DNA from: Rattus norvegicus
Lineage: Eukaryota; Chordata; Mammalia; Rodentia; Muridae
Reading direction: 5' to 3'
Length of the DNA: 64,000 bases
Assembly: GCF_036323735.1 (NCBI RefSeq)
Contig: NC_086024.1
Span: 62,458,924 to 62,522,923, forward strand
The notes under the pieces are model-generated. The model saw nothing but the letters and a program-made list of their open reading frames with translations. It was not told where the DNA came from and did not search any database. Numbering within the stretch: position 1 is the stretch's first letter; each line of letters opens with the position of its first letter. A program made the translations under genes and the position numbers. Shown here piece by piece: positions 38,731 through 49,089 of the stretch.

Positions 38731-39443
38731 TGCTCCTAGAGCTGACCCTGTGACACAGCTCTCTGTACCCAGATCCCACCAGAAGTGCTGACAAACCTGT
38801 GAACACAGGTAAGACCACCCCTTCTGCTCTGAGGGACCTGCCTGGAGTGCTCAGGACACAGGAACCAAGAAGCTGTCTGGGACAGGATCCTTCCAGTTTC
38901 TGCGTGCACCTGGAGCTGACCCTGTGACATCGCTCTCTGTACCCAGATGCAGTTAGGAGAGAGCTAGATTCTCAGAAGTGCTGACTATCCTGAGAGCACA
39001 GGTGAGACCACCACTTCTGTTCACATTCCTGGCCCAAGAGGAACCCACCTGGAACCTTCTGGACACAGGAACTAAGGAGCAGTCTGGGACAGGATCCTTC
39101 TGGTTTCTGGTTTTTGCCTGGGACAGGCACTGACACTCTGACACAGTTCTTTGTATGCAGATTCTGTCTGGAGAAAACTGGTCTCCAGGAATGCTGACAC
39201 TCCAGGAGTGGTTTACAGGAGGTCAAGCTACTGTCAGAGACCCCAAGACCAGCTAGCACCAGAGATAAGCAGATGGCAAGAGGCAAGGGAAAGAACCTAA
39301 GCAACAGAAACCAAGGCCACTTGGTATCATCAAAACCCAGTACCCCCACTACAGCAATCCCCCAACACACCCGAAAAGCAAGCATTTGATTTAAAATTAC
39401 AACTTATGATGATTATAGAGGACTTTTAGAAGAAAATGAAGGC
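38731..39443 (+). mobile_element. L1-B inverted 5' segment (5'UTR to ORF1 start)
   Basis: L1 sequence in the opposite orientation to the rest of L1-B. The 5'UTR has imperfect tandem units starting at about 38741, 38915 and 39127 (GCTGACCCTGTGACA...CTCTCTGTACCCAGAT), spacing about 174 and 210 bp. ORF1 starts at 39273 (MARGKGKNLSNRNQ) and runs to about codon 50, ending at GAAAATGAAGG. The antisense segment stops at nearly the same ORF1 point, exactly the arrangement left by twin priming. Confidence 0.83.
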
Positions 39444-39444
39444 A

Positions 39445-39454
39445 TAATTTTATT
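39445..39454. repeat. Probable target-site duplication of L1-B, right copy
   Basis: TAATTTTATT, matching the diverged left copy at 26538-26550. Confidence 0.5.
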
Positions 39455-40545
39455 GTTCTGCATTTATATGTTATTCAGTACTGTCTCTTGCAGCTTTCAA
39501 TATTTTTCTTTGTTCTGAGAGCATTTGGTCTTTGGATTATTATCTGGCAAGGGGGCTTTATTTTCTGGTCCAATTTATTTGGTGTTCTGTATGCGTTCTT
39601 TACCTTTATCTCCTTCTCCTTCTTTTAAGTTAGGAAAATTTGTCTTCTATGAATTTGTTGAAAACATTTTCTGGGCATTTGAGCTGAATTTCTTCTCTTT
39701 CTATTCCTATCATTCTTAGGTTGGTATTTTCATAGTGTTCCAGATTTTCTGGATGTTTTGTGTCAGGATTTTTTTGTAGATTTATCATTTTCATTGACTG
39801 ATGTATCTACTTCTTTTATAGTATCTTTAATGCCTGAGATTCCCTCTTCTGTCTCCTGTATTCTATTATTAGAACTTGCTTCAGTTTACCCTATTTGAAT
39901 TCTTACACTTTTCATTTCCCTCAGCTTGTGTTTTCTTTACTGATTCTATTTCCATTTTCAGGTCTTGAGCAATTTTATTCATTTATTTTCACTGTTTCTG
40001 TTTTTCTGGATTTCTTTAATGGGTTTACTCATTTCCTTTTCAAGTACCTCTATCATCTACATAGAAGCAGTTTTAAGGTCTTTTTGTTTTGATTTAGCTA
40101 TGTTGGAATAGTCAGGGCCTGCTCTGGTAGGCTGACTGGGCTCTAGTAGAGACATATTGCCCTGACTGTTACCGTGGTTTTGTCCCCGCATCTAGGCATC
40201 TGGGATTGGAATGATTATAGATCTAGTTGCTTATTTCTAGATTTATTTCTGTTGAGTGGTTGTTTTGTTCCTTGGTTTCTGTTTCCTCACTAAATTTTCA
40301 GAGAGCATGATGGCTATATGTTTTCTGGTAGGAAATTGTTTTTTAGATCTAATAGTTGTTAATTGGGGATTCCAGGTAAAATCAGTTTCTGGGTTTGTGG
40401 AGCTGACAGGTATGACTGGAGATAGACTAGGGGCTAAAGGATTTCCATAAGAAGGAGAGCAAAGTGTTCCACTACAGACTGCTTACTTTCATCCCATTGG
40501 AATGGGGGGAGACAGTGATGAGCACCCCAGAATGTGTGCTCTAAT
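39445..40545 (-). mobile_element. L1-A, ORF1 and 5'UTR part
   Basis: L1-A resumes in antisense ORF1 at TAATTTTATTGTTCTGC, exactly where 26544 broke off. It passes the landmark TCTGGTCCAATTTATTTGGT (39559-39578), the coiled-coil region to about 40120, and a presumptive 5'UTR to about 40545. Divergence is high and the right boundary is approximate. Confidence 0.78.
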
Positions 40546-41030
40546 ACTGGGGATGCAACTGTGGTGTAACTATGGGCATGTCTATGCCTACCCTGCTTCC
40601 CAAATAATGACATGGAGACTATATTAATTTGTAAGCTTTTGGCCTTATAGCTAGACATTGTTTCCCACTAGCTTTTACTAATATAAGTCTTGCCGATCGG
40701 TTATTTAACCCTCCTTCCCTCCTGGCCTGCTTCTTCCTCCACATCCAGCTAGCTGAATCTCGCATGCCTGACTCCTTCCTGAGTTCTTCTCTCTTGAGAA
40801 ACCCCACCTTAATATTCTACTTTCTGCTATAGGCCATAGGCTTTTAACTTTAACCAATCAAAAAACAATGGAGAACCCTGTTTACAAAATAATAAGGCAG
40901 GAGATGCTTAACAATACCAAAACCAGCCTATAATATGATCTCTGGTGGTTCAGAAATCTTCATCTGACTAACACAAGGATATTCTTTACACATTGCACAA
41001 AAACATTGCTCTAACAAGTTGGATTTCCAG
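40546..41030. mobile_element. LTR-like rodent repeat, family not assigned
   Basis: Contains the blocks ACATGGAGACTATATTAATT, CCAGCTAGCTGAATCTCGC, CTGAGTTCTTCTCTCTTGAG and CATAGGCTTTTAACTTTAACC, which I recognise as a recurrent rodent LTR-type repeat. Terminal TG/CA ends and orientation could not be fixed. Confidence 0.5.
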
Positions 41031-42032
41031 GAGCAGAAGGAGAGAGGAAGAGCTATAGGCAGCCTACCTGCTTCCCAGGCTGCAGTGGTCTAGCAGAGAA
41101 TGCTGGAGTTGAGGGCTGACATAAAGGAAAGAGTTGGAGGAGGGGAGTTCGAAAGGGAATATATGTGGAATCCACATGATATGGGAGCAGAAGACCAGAG
41201 AAGGCTGCCACCGGGGTGGAGCTAAGGCTGTAGAGCTGGGGTTGGGACTAGAGAATTGGATTTGCGAAACAGAGCAAACAGACTTAGTGGCTTATTAGTT
41301 AAGAGTGAATAAGATTTCAAATATTCTGAAAGGGAAACTTGGGAGAAAGAGATTTTGCAGATAAATTACTTTTTAATGATGAAGCATTGTGATGCAATGA
41401 CCACTCTACCTAAGCCACCAGTACTGTGTTTATTTAATGAATGCTTGTTAAGCAGCTTCCTTGTGACAAGTGTAGGAATACATCAGTAGTCAAAGCAGGT
41501 AAAGACTTTTTTTCTCATGCCACTAACATTCTACTGTCAGCAGGGAATGAGGATTAACAAATAATTCAGATTGCAATGAGTAGGAAAAGGAGTGAATGGT
41601 ACTGAAAATTTTAGCTGCTCTAGTTATAGGCAAGAGTTTATTATTTCCAGTATTGAAAGTATGGGTCTGTGGGTCATCCTAACACTTTCCAGTGAGCAAT
41701 GCTATAAATACCAAACCAATAAGGGTATGGAGGGCTTTTTTAGGCATCATGTAAGCAAACAGTTTCAATTTCTAGTTTCTGGGATATTTTTCTTTCTTAT
41801 AAGCAAATATGTTTTCAAGTGTAAGACTTACAGAACACCATAGTTCCTTTGAAAGCCTTCAGTTTTATGCTAGCATGACATCTCTCTCTCTCTCTCCCCA
41901 CCCCTTTCCCTTTGTAACAAATGTCCTTAAATCAATATATGAAAACATTGTAAGCCATATAGATTAAACATAATACATTAAAAATATGATAATCTAAATG
42001 TGAGTGACCTGTGGTTGAACAGAAAGTTTCCA
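41031..42032. other. Unassigned sequence with short (TC)n
   Basis: No exon supported. A small (TC)n run lies at 41880-41897. Confidence 0.4.
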
Positions 42033-42694
42033 CTTGTCATTTTTCTTTTCTTTTTTCTTTTTGCTTTTTTTTTTTTTTTTGGATACTTTCATCTACATTC
42101 AAATGTTATCCCCTTTCCTGGTTTCTCATCAATAAACCTCCTATTCCAACCCCCTAACCCTGTTTCTGTGAGGGTGTTCCCCAACCCATCCATCCCTTCC
42201 CACCTCCCTGCTCTGACATTTGCTTACACTGGGGCATCGAGCCTTGGCAGGACCAAGAGCTTCTCCTCCCATTGATGCCCAATAAGGCCATCCTCTGCTA
42301 CATATGCAGCTGGACCCATGGGTCTGTCCATGTGTATTCTTTGGATGGTGGTTTAGTCCCTGGGAGCTCTGGTTGGTTGGTATTGTTCTTATGGAGTTGC
42401 AATCCTCTTCAGCTCCTTCAGTCCTTTCTCTAATTCCTCCAGTGGGGGCCCATTCTCAGTTTGATGGTTTGCTGCTAGTATTTGCCTCTGTATTTTTCAT
42501 GCTTTGGCTGAGCCTCTCAGAAGACAGCTATATCAGGCTCCTGTCAGCATGCACTTCTTGGCATCTGCAATAGTGTCTGGGTTTGGTGACTGTATATGGT
42601 CCCCGGGTGGGGCAGCCTCTGAATGGCCTTTTCTTCAGTCTCTGTTCCAAACTTTGTCTCCGTATTTCCTCCTGTGGATATTCTTGTCATTTTT
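42033..42694 (-). mobile_element. 5'-truncated L1 3'UTR insertion with target-site duplications
   Basis: The T-run at 42067-42081 is the antisense poly(A), followed by antisense L1 3'UTR (CACTGGGGCATCGAGCCTTGG, GGTGGTTTAGTCCCTGGGAG) to about 42682. The flanks carry the perfect 12-bp direct repeat CTTGTCATTTTT (42033-42044 and 42683-42694). The first bases of the right copy also match L1 (ATTCTTGT), a microhomology typical of 5'-truncated ends. Confidence 0.92.
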
Positions 42695-43266
42695 AAATGC
42701 TGTCATCCATATCATTGGCAACACAAACCAAAAGAAAGATTTTTTTATTTTGCTTATTAAGATTTTTCTTTTAACCTACACAATTTTAAGTCTTAACTCC
42801 TGCAGCAGTGTTCCTATTGGCAGAAGAGACAAGGAGCTAGTGTGAAGAACATAAAGCAGGTACTTTAAGACTGTGACAATTCCTTGATTTCTCAGTACAC
42901 CTGTGTCTCTTCAGAAGCATTAAAGAAAAACTAGCTAGTATGAAAAACTTTATTTCACCCTATTTTCCTACAAATAACATAAAATATAGAAATGGGAGCT
43001 AACATGACTACTCACAAAACTCTGTACTTACTCTTCACAGACTCTGAAGGGAAGAGCATGTCGAATTTTCCAATAGCCATGATTTACAGAGAATGGGAAA
43101 TGCTCTAAGAAAAGCTGTTTTAGAACTGATTTCTCATGAAATTGCTTTGGAGAATTCGTGATTGCACAATTCAACTGAGTCTTTGATAGCTAACAGCTTT
43201 CCCCTAAAAAAGCGAAAATTTATGTTTGTTTTGCTCCACTTACAAACATTTTGCCTTCCACAAAGC
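42695..43266. other. Unassigned sequence
   Basis: No repeat or exon recognised. Confidence 0.4.
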
Positions 43267-43577
43267 AAAAGAAGAAGGAGGAGGAGGAGGAGGAGGAGGA
43301 GGAAGAGGAGGGGGAGGAGGAGAAGGAAGAGGAGGAGGAGGAGAAGAAGGAGGAGGAGGAGGAGGAGGAGGAGGAGAAGAAGAAGAAGAAGAAGAAGAAG
43401 AAGAAGAAGAAGAAGAAGAAGAAGAAGAAGAAGAAGAGGAGGAGGAGGAGGAGGAGGAGGAGGAGGAGGAGGAGGAGGAGGAGGAGGAGGAGGAGGAGGA
43501 GGAGGAAGAGGAGGAGGAGGAAGAAGAAGAGGAAGGAGAAGGAGAAGGAGAAGGAGAAGGAGAAGAAGAAGGAAGCA
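43267..43577. repeat. (GGA)n/(GAA)n polypurine trinucleotide tract
   Basis: About 310 bp of uninterrupted purines on the plus strand: GGA-rich blocks, a GAA block of about 20 units at 43374-43434, a long GGA block, then GGAGAA hexamers near the end. Polypurine mirror-like tracts can form triplex (H-DNA) structures. The long low-complexity open frames across it are artefacts of composition. Confidence 0.98.
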
Positions 43578-44189
43578 TTGGCAGAATAGCATGAAGTGAA
43601 GTAAAAAGAGAAGTTGTACTCCAGACAGCAGAGCAGTGAAAATCAAAGCAGGAGATGTGGCTTTGTCTGAAGAGCCATATACTCTCATAATTTCTGAGAA
43701 TATGAAGATCTGAATACATTTCAGACCTGGGATGTGGTAGGGTGCTTCCACTTAGTTTTCTGTAGGCAAGTGAGATAAGCCAGTGAGCTATAGAATGAAA
43801 GTGAGAGATCTGGGCAGCCTACCACCACCACTCCATACTACAAAGTTGCTTTGTTACTCTGGCATGTCAAGCAAACATCTCCATGATTCACAGTCTCTCC
43901 CAACTAAGCATTATTGTTCTCTGGCCATAAGCTGGCTCTTATAATCTTAGTTAAAGAAGCTATGTCTATGAGTATGAGACTCTGGCCCATCGACATTCCC
44001 TCACAAGCAAGGTAGGAAAGGTCAATAGATTCTCACCAGGTGTAACAGACACTCACACTTTCATAAATGCTCTCCTTCCTCCCAGATGCATGATATTCTG
44101 ACAGCTACACATTCCCTTATGACATATTAAAATATACAGGATGGAGACTGCGAGCCAAAAGGATGACTTCATTTATGCTGTTTGTCATC
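43578..44189. other. Unassigned sequence
   Basis: No exon supported; possibly the diverged left part of the repeat that follows. Confidence 0.35.
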
Positions 44190-44400
44190 AGTCTTAGCTG
44201 CATTTATAGCTTTCTACTGCTGTAAAAAGACACCCATTATTAAAGCAACTTATAAAAGAAGACTCCAAACCTCAATGTCAACCTTCAGTGACACACCTCT
44301 CCCAACAAGGCGACACCTCCTAATCCTTCACGAACAGCTCTACCACCCAGGGATCAAGGATTCAACCATATGAGCCTATTAGTTCAAACTATTCTAGTTC
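44190..44400 (-). mobile_element. Unclassified rodent interspersed repeat
   Basis: Blocks TTTCTACTGCTGTAAAAAGACACC, CAGTGACACACCTCTCCCAAC and AGGCGACACCTCCTAATCCT match a common rodent repeat, apparently the family seen in the other orientation at 3225-3360. Confidence 0.45.
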
Positions 44401-44429
44401 AAACTACTACACCCCCCCCCATGTTGCAG

Positions 44430-44917
44430 TGAAAGGTAGAAGTTTTAAGGTTGGCCCCCTAGACAAAAGTTTAGAGCAGAAAAATTACAGCAGCCGGTTC
44501 AGCGACTCTCTCCCAGGAACTAGCTGACCATAAAGTTAGATTAAAATCTTATAAAACAATCTTAGGAACAGGAAGCTTCTCCCAGGAACTGGCAGACCAT
44601 AAAGTTAAACAATCTTGAGAAACAGGGAGTTTCTCCTTGTGATTTTTCACTGGTATTCTCGACATTTTCCAATGACACCATCCCTACCCACTTAGGTTGT
44701 GGTTTCTGTGTTTTTTTTCCTTTAAATACCCCTTCTCCCAGCCACTTGGGGTTGAACTCCTCTGCCCCTGAGTGGGATACGAGTCTTGACCCAAGTGCAC
44801 TGGTTCCTGTCAATAAACTTTGTGTTTTTACAGCAAGGATGGTCTTACATGAGTTCTTGGGGGGTTGCGTCATCCCGAGACTAGAGTGAGGAGTCTCCCC
44901 ACTCCGGTGGTCTTTCA
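44430..44917 (+). mobile_element. Solo LTR, gammaretrovirus-like
   Basis: The unit begins TGAAAGGTAG and ends TGGTCTTTCA, giving the TG...CA inverted ends of an LTR. It has a TTTAAATA box at about 44721, an AATAAA at 44812-44817 and a U5-like end containing CCCGAGACTAGAGTGAGGAG, resembling the provirus U5 further right (CCCGAGACTTGAGTGGGG). No internal retroviral sequence follows, so it is a recombination relic. The 4-bp flanks (GCAG and TTAG) do not match, indicating age or a boundary error. Confidence 0.75.
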
Positions 44918-45729
44918 TTAGTGGGTCTTTTTAGTGGTAAAGATGTTTGGGATCACTCTTGTAAACAACCTCTTTCTCACTTGTGCTGCTAGAAGTTCAA
45001 TTAACTCAGCCATTCAGCAGCTGGATTGGTTCAGCAAACTGTATCTATAATGACTTGTCTCTTTGATCTGTGACTGCTTTCCCATCTGGGGTGAATGGAC
45101 ATTTCTTCATATCACCTCCCTAAGTGAAGACTCTTAGGGCTCTCCCTTAGCAGAATCAATCCTCAAATTCACAAGCAAGTGGAATGGTAGTCAACATGTC
45201 CTAAACACTGACCCTGGTGATGGCTGTCAGGTAAGCTAAATCACTATTAAGAGGGAGGCAATTTCAATGCAAAGTAAGATCCATGCAGCAAATACTGAAC
45301 TACTTCTCAAAAGAGATAAGCAGCATGCTTTATGATAACTGTGTAAGACAGAATCATGTTATCACAACTGGTTTTTTATTAGGATTTCTATGTTTATCTC
45401 AGGTGTCTAAGTTGTTCACCCACAGTTGTTAAGAGTAACTTCCTTTTCATTCATGCTTTCAATAATGTAAGTTTTATTCCTTTTCTACTTTACATTAAAT
45501 TTAATTTGCTTTTCATTTCCCAATGTCCTGACATAACAAGTTAGGTTATAGACCTGAATTTTCCTTTCTTTTAAATATATGTACCAGGACTATAAAGTTC
45601 TAGCTAAACACTATTTAAGGCAAACCAATGTACTTTTTTTTTTGCTAGAAAACGTCCATTTATTTTTTTTTACATTTAAAATTGTGTGTCCCTTTATTGC
45701 GAGTACTGTAAATATTGTTACTTTTCTTT
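44918..45729. other. Unassigned sequence
   Basis: No exon supported. It ends in a T-rich stretch leading into the next L1. Confidence 0.4.
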
Positions 45730-47592
45730 TTTTTTTAATTAACTTGAGTATTTCTTATATACATTTCGAGTGTTATTCCCTTTCCTGGTTTCCGGGCAAA
45801 CATCCCCCTCCCCCGCCCCCTTCTTTATGGGCGTTCCCCTCCCCATCCTGCCCCCCTGGCCGCCCTCCCCCCAACAATCTAGTTCACTGGGGGGTTCAGT
45901 CTTAGCAGGACCTAGGGCTTCCCCTTCCACTGGTGCTCTTACTAGGATATTCATTGCTACCTATGAGGTCAGAGTCCAGGGTCAGTCCATGTATAGTCTT
46001 TAGGTAGTGGCTTAGTCCCTGGAAGCTCTGGTTGCTTGGCATTGTTGTACATATGGGGTCTCGAGCCCCTTCAAGCTCTTCCAGTTCTTCCTCTGATTCC
46101 TTCAACGGGGTTCCTATTCTCAGTTCAGTGGTTTGCTGCTGGCATATGCCTCTGTGTTTGCTGTATTTTGGCTGTGTCTCTAGGGAGAGATCTACATCCG
46201 GCTCCTGTCGGCCTGCACTTCTTTGCTTCATCCATCTTGTCTAATTGGATGGCTGTATATGTATGGGCCACATGTGGGGCAGGCTCTGAATGGGTGCTCC
46301 TTCTGTGTCTGTTTTAATCTTTGCCTCTCTATTCCCTGCCAAGGGTATTCTTGTTCCCCTTTAAAAGAAGGAGTGAAGCATTCACATTTTGATCATCCGT
46401 CTTGAGTTTCATTTGTTCTAGGCATCTAGGGTAATTCAAGCATTTGGGCTAATAGCCACTTATCAATGAGTGCATACCATGTATGTCTTTCTGTGATTGG
46501 GTTAGCTCACTCAGGATGATATTTTCCAGTTCCAACCATTTGCCTACGAATTTCATAAAGTCATTGTTTTTGATAGATGAGTAATATTCCATTGTGTAGA
46601 TGTACCACATTTTCTGTATCCATTCCTCTGTTGAAGGGCATCTGGGTTCTTTCCAGCTTCTGGCTATTATAAATAAGGCTGCGATGAACAAAGTGGAGCA
46701 CGTGTCTTTTCTATATGTTGGGGCATCTTTTGGGTATATGCCCAAGAGAGGTATAGCTGGATCCTCAGGCAGTTCAATGTCCAATTTTCTGAGGAACCTC
46801 CAGACTGATTTCCAGAATGGTTGTATCAGTCTGCAACCCCACCAACAATGGAGGAGTGTTCCTCTTTCTCCACATCCTCACCAGCATCTGCTGTCACCTG
46901 AGTTTTTGATCTTAGCCATTCTCACTGGTGTGAGGTGAAATCTCAGGGTTGTTTTGATTTGCATTTCCCTTATGACTAAAGATGTTGAACATTTCTTTAG
47001 GTGTTTCTCAGCCATTCGGCATTCCTCAGCTGTGAATTTTTTGTTTAGCTCTGAACCCCATTTCTTAATAGGGTTATTTGTCTCCCTGCGGTCTAACTTC
47101 TTGAGTTCTTTGTATATTTTGGATATAAGGCCTCTATCTGTTGTAGAATTGGTAAAGATCTTTTCCCAATCTGTTGGTTGCCGTTTTGTCCTAACGACAG
47201 TGTCCTTTGCCTTACAGAAGCTTTGCAGTTTTATGAGATCCCATTTGTCGATTCTTGATCTTAGAGCATAAGCCATTGGTGTTTTGTTCAGGAAATTTTT
47301 TCCAGTGCCCATGTGTTCCAGATGCTTCCCTAGTTTTTCCTCTATTAGTTTGAGTGTATCTGGTTTAATGTGGAGGTCCTTGATCCACTTGGACTTAAGC
47401 TTTGTACAGGGTGATAAGCATGGATCGATTTGCCTTCTTCTACATGTTGACCTCCAGTTGAACCAGCACCATTTGCTGAAAATGCTATCTTTTTTCCATT
47501 TGATGGTTTTGGCTCCTTTTTCAAAAATCAAGTGCCCATAGGTGTGTGGGTTCATTTCTGGGTCTTCAATTCTGTTCCACTGGTCTATCTGT
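45730..47592 (-). mobile_element. L1-D, young 5'-truncated L1, antisense
   Basis: The T-run at 45729-45737 (antisense tail) leads into the 3'UTR with its C-rich tract (45800-45875) and the 3' third of ORF2, ending at TCTGTTCCACTGGTCTATCTG near 47592. 3'UTR and ORF2 reading match L1-C closely, so both are the same young subfamily. A shared TACTTTT near both ends (about 45719 and 47597) is at best a short, unconfirmed duplication. Confidence 0.93.
46449..47592 (-). pseudogene. L1-D ORF2 C-terminal part, one nonsense mutation
   Basis: C-terminal segment of L1 ORF2p. The minus-strand frame is continuous from about 47590 to the natural stop after ...LISGY at 46449-46451, broken only by TGA at 46878-46880, a CGA-to-TGA change at a CpG inside the Cys-rich motif (SRCW-stop-GCGE). 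It contains the stretch missing from L1-C ORF2, so it serves as internal reference for that deletion. It lacks the endonuclease and the RT core. Confidence 0.9.
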
Positions 47593-48278
47593 TATGTACT
47601 TTTGAAGTGTTATGTTTTCTTTTCAATAAGATATTCCTAAGTGCCCCCCTTTAGTTTTTTCAAGGACCTACCTAAGTTCATTTTCAATTTCATCAATGAC
47701 CAGCTGGTTGGTGAATAATAATGTTTAAAGTCTACGTTTTGTGATTGTTCAATTTTCCATGTATCATTAACTTTCTCTTCACATTTCCTTGTGGTCAGAG
47801 AAGACACTTGTAAAAGTATCAGTGCTTTCACTGTGTTCATTCACTTACATGAGAGAAGAATGTTAAGTGAGGAGATCTGTAGATGGTAGCCATGTTCAGT
47901 CCATGTTCAGGCAGTTTGTGTGGATCTTAGATTTTTCTCCCTCACAGACCTTCTTCCTAGTTGTTCTGTTCATTATCCAGTTCTCATGCCTCATTGTTGG
48001 CTGTCTTAACTTTCTCTTCAATGCTAACAGCCTCTTTAATAAATCATTACGAATGCTTATACTTAAATGATTGTTATGTAGTTCACAATGTCTGCCTCTA
48101 GTGAAAAGAATCTAGCAAGTACACCCATGGCAAACATGGCTCTGGCAAGGCTTGCCCTTCTCCCTCATGCTCACTGACTTGCTAAAAACCTTTAGATTAC
48201 ATTCTCAAGATTTATTCATGTATTTGACCATTTCTTCCTCCTCAGGCTGACCCCCAAGGTACAGCTATCAAAGTACTG
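47593..48278. other. Unassigned sequence
   Basis: No repeat or exon recognised between L1-D and the provirus. Confidence 0.4.
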
Positions 48279-48282
48279 AAGT
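48279..48282. repeat. Provirus target-site duplication, left copy
   Basis: AAGT, matched by 54282-54285. Four bases is the usual duplication for gammaretroviral integration. Confidence 0.85.
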
Positions 48283-48835
48283 TGAAAGACCCCCGAAGGG
48301 AGCCCCCCACTCAAGTCTCGGGAAAGACGCGCACCCAGTAGGACACAGACACCGACCTGCTGTAATCACACGAGGAAGATTTATTGTGAGCGAGATGAAA
48401 CGAGAGCTCAGGCCAGCATGCTGGGGTCGAGACTCATACGCCACACAGGGAGTAGAGGAGTTCGACCCCGACCTGAATTTTCACAGAGCTTATAAAGGAA
48501 AAAACCACAAACCAGGGGGATCAAGAGGGAGGGAGGAGGGGAATTCCAAAACCACAAACTGCCCATATTTAGGTCATATGCTAGTCATGTGTAACACTAG
48601 GCAACACACCCAGGACTTTGTGACATTGTGATTAGGGGTAGTGACATTTTCAGGGCCATTGGACCATTGTGGCCGGAGGCTATGGGTCATTGTGGCTGTT
48701 CCAGGAAACTTTTCATGCAAGAATGTTCCGGGAACCATTGTACAGCAAGGGAGGGGCGAAAAGTTCATGTTCTCACAGACCCTACCTCTTCTTTTTGGGT
48801 AGCTAGGCGGCTTATTATTAATTTTTAATCCTTCA
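48283..48835 (-). repeat. Provirus 3' LTR
   Basis: 553 bp with TG...CA ends. On the minus strand: U3 starts TGAAGGATTAAAAATTAATA; TATA-type box CCTTTATAAGC at 48488-48498; AATAAA at 48380-48385; U5 ends GGGGGTCTTTCA. No difference from the other LTR on direct reading. Confidence 0.95.
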
Positions 48836-48854
48836 TTCCCCACTTCTTCTTTTT
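48836..48854 (-). other. Polypurine tract
   Basis: On the minus strand a run of purines with a single T (AAAAAGAAGAAGTGGGGAA) lies directly before the U3 of the 3'LTR. This is the site that primes plus-strand DNA synthesis in retroviruses. Confidence 0.88.
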
Positions 48855-48869
48855 GTTAATAGTTCTAAT

Positions 48870-49080
48870 CCTAGAACTTCATGGAGAACTCAGCTTCATC
48901 TAGCATAACAGCTTGGTATTGTAGTCTTAACATGAGGATTCTAACCTGGACACTATCCAAGCCTATCCACCAAGGTCATGACTAGCTTTTAGAACTTCTA
49001 AGCTTATACAGACTGTGATCCCTGAGGCACAGTCCCAAGAAGTGTTAAGAGTACTAACATATGCAATGTTACATCATTTG
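48870..49080 (-). pseudogene. Possible env (transmembrane tail) remnant
   Basis: One minus-strand frame shows a DRL-SVQ...LMLRLQYQ pattern reminiscent of the cytoplasmic tail of gammaretroviral transmembrane proteins. Nothing else of env is visible and only about 250 bp separate the integrase remnant from the polypurine tract, so env was nearly all deleted. This assignment is weak. Confidence 0.3.
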
Positions 49081-49089
49081 TAATGGAAA

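Noticed and set aside
43134..43751. Long open frames across the purine tract, giving poly-Glu, poly-Arg, poly-Ser, poly-Pro and poly-Leu products on both strands
   Set aside because: All frames are open because the DNA is a simple trinucleotide repeat. There is no start context, domain or conservation evidence.
45718..47604. Target-site duplication TACTTTT around L1-D
   Set aside because: Only seven low-complexity bases, with five extra bases before the right copy. Not strong enough to call.
48386..48631. Small proteins encoded inside the LTRs
   Set aside because: The identical peptides at 48386 and 53697 only reflect that the two LTRs are identical, and they run antisense to the provirus.
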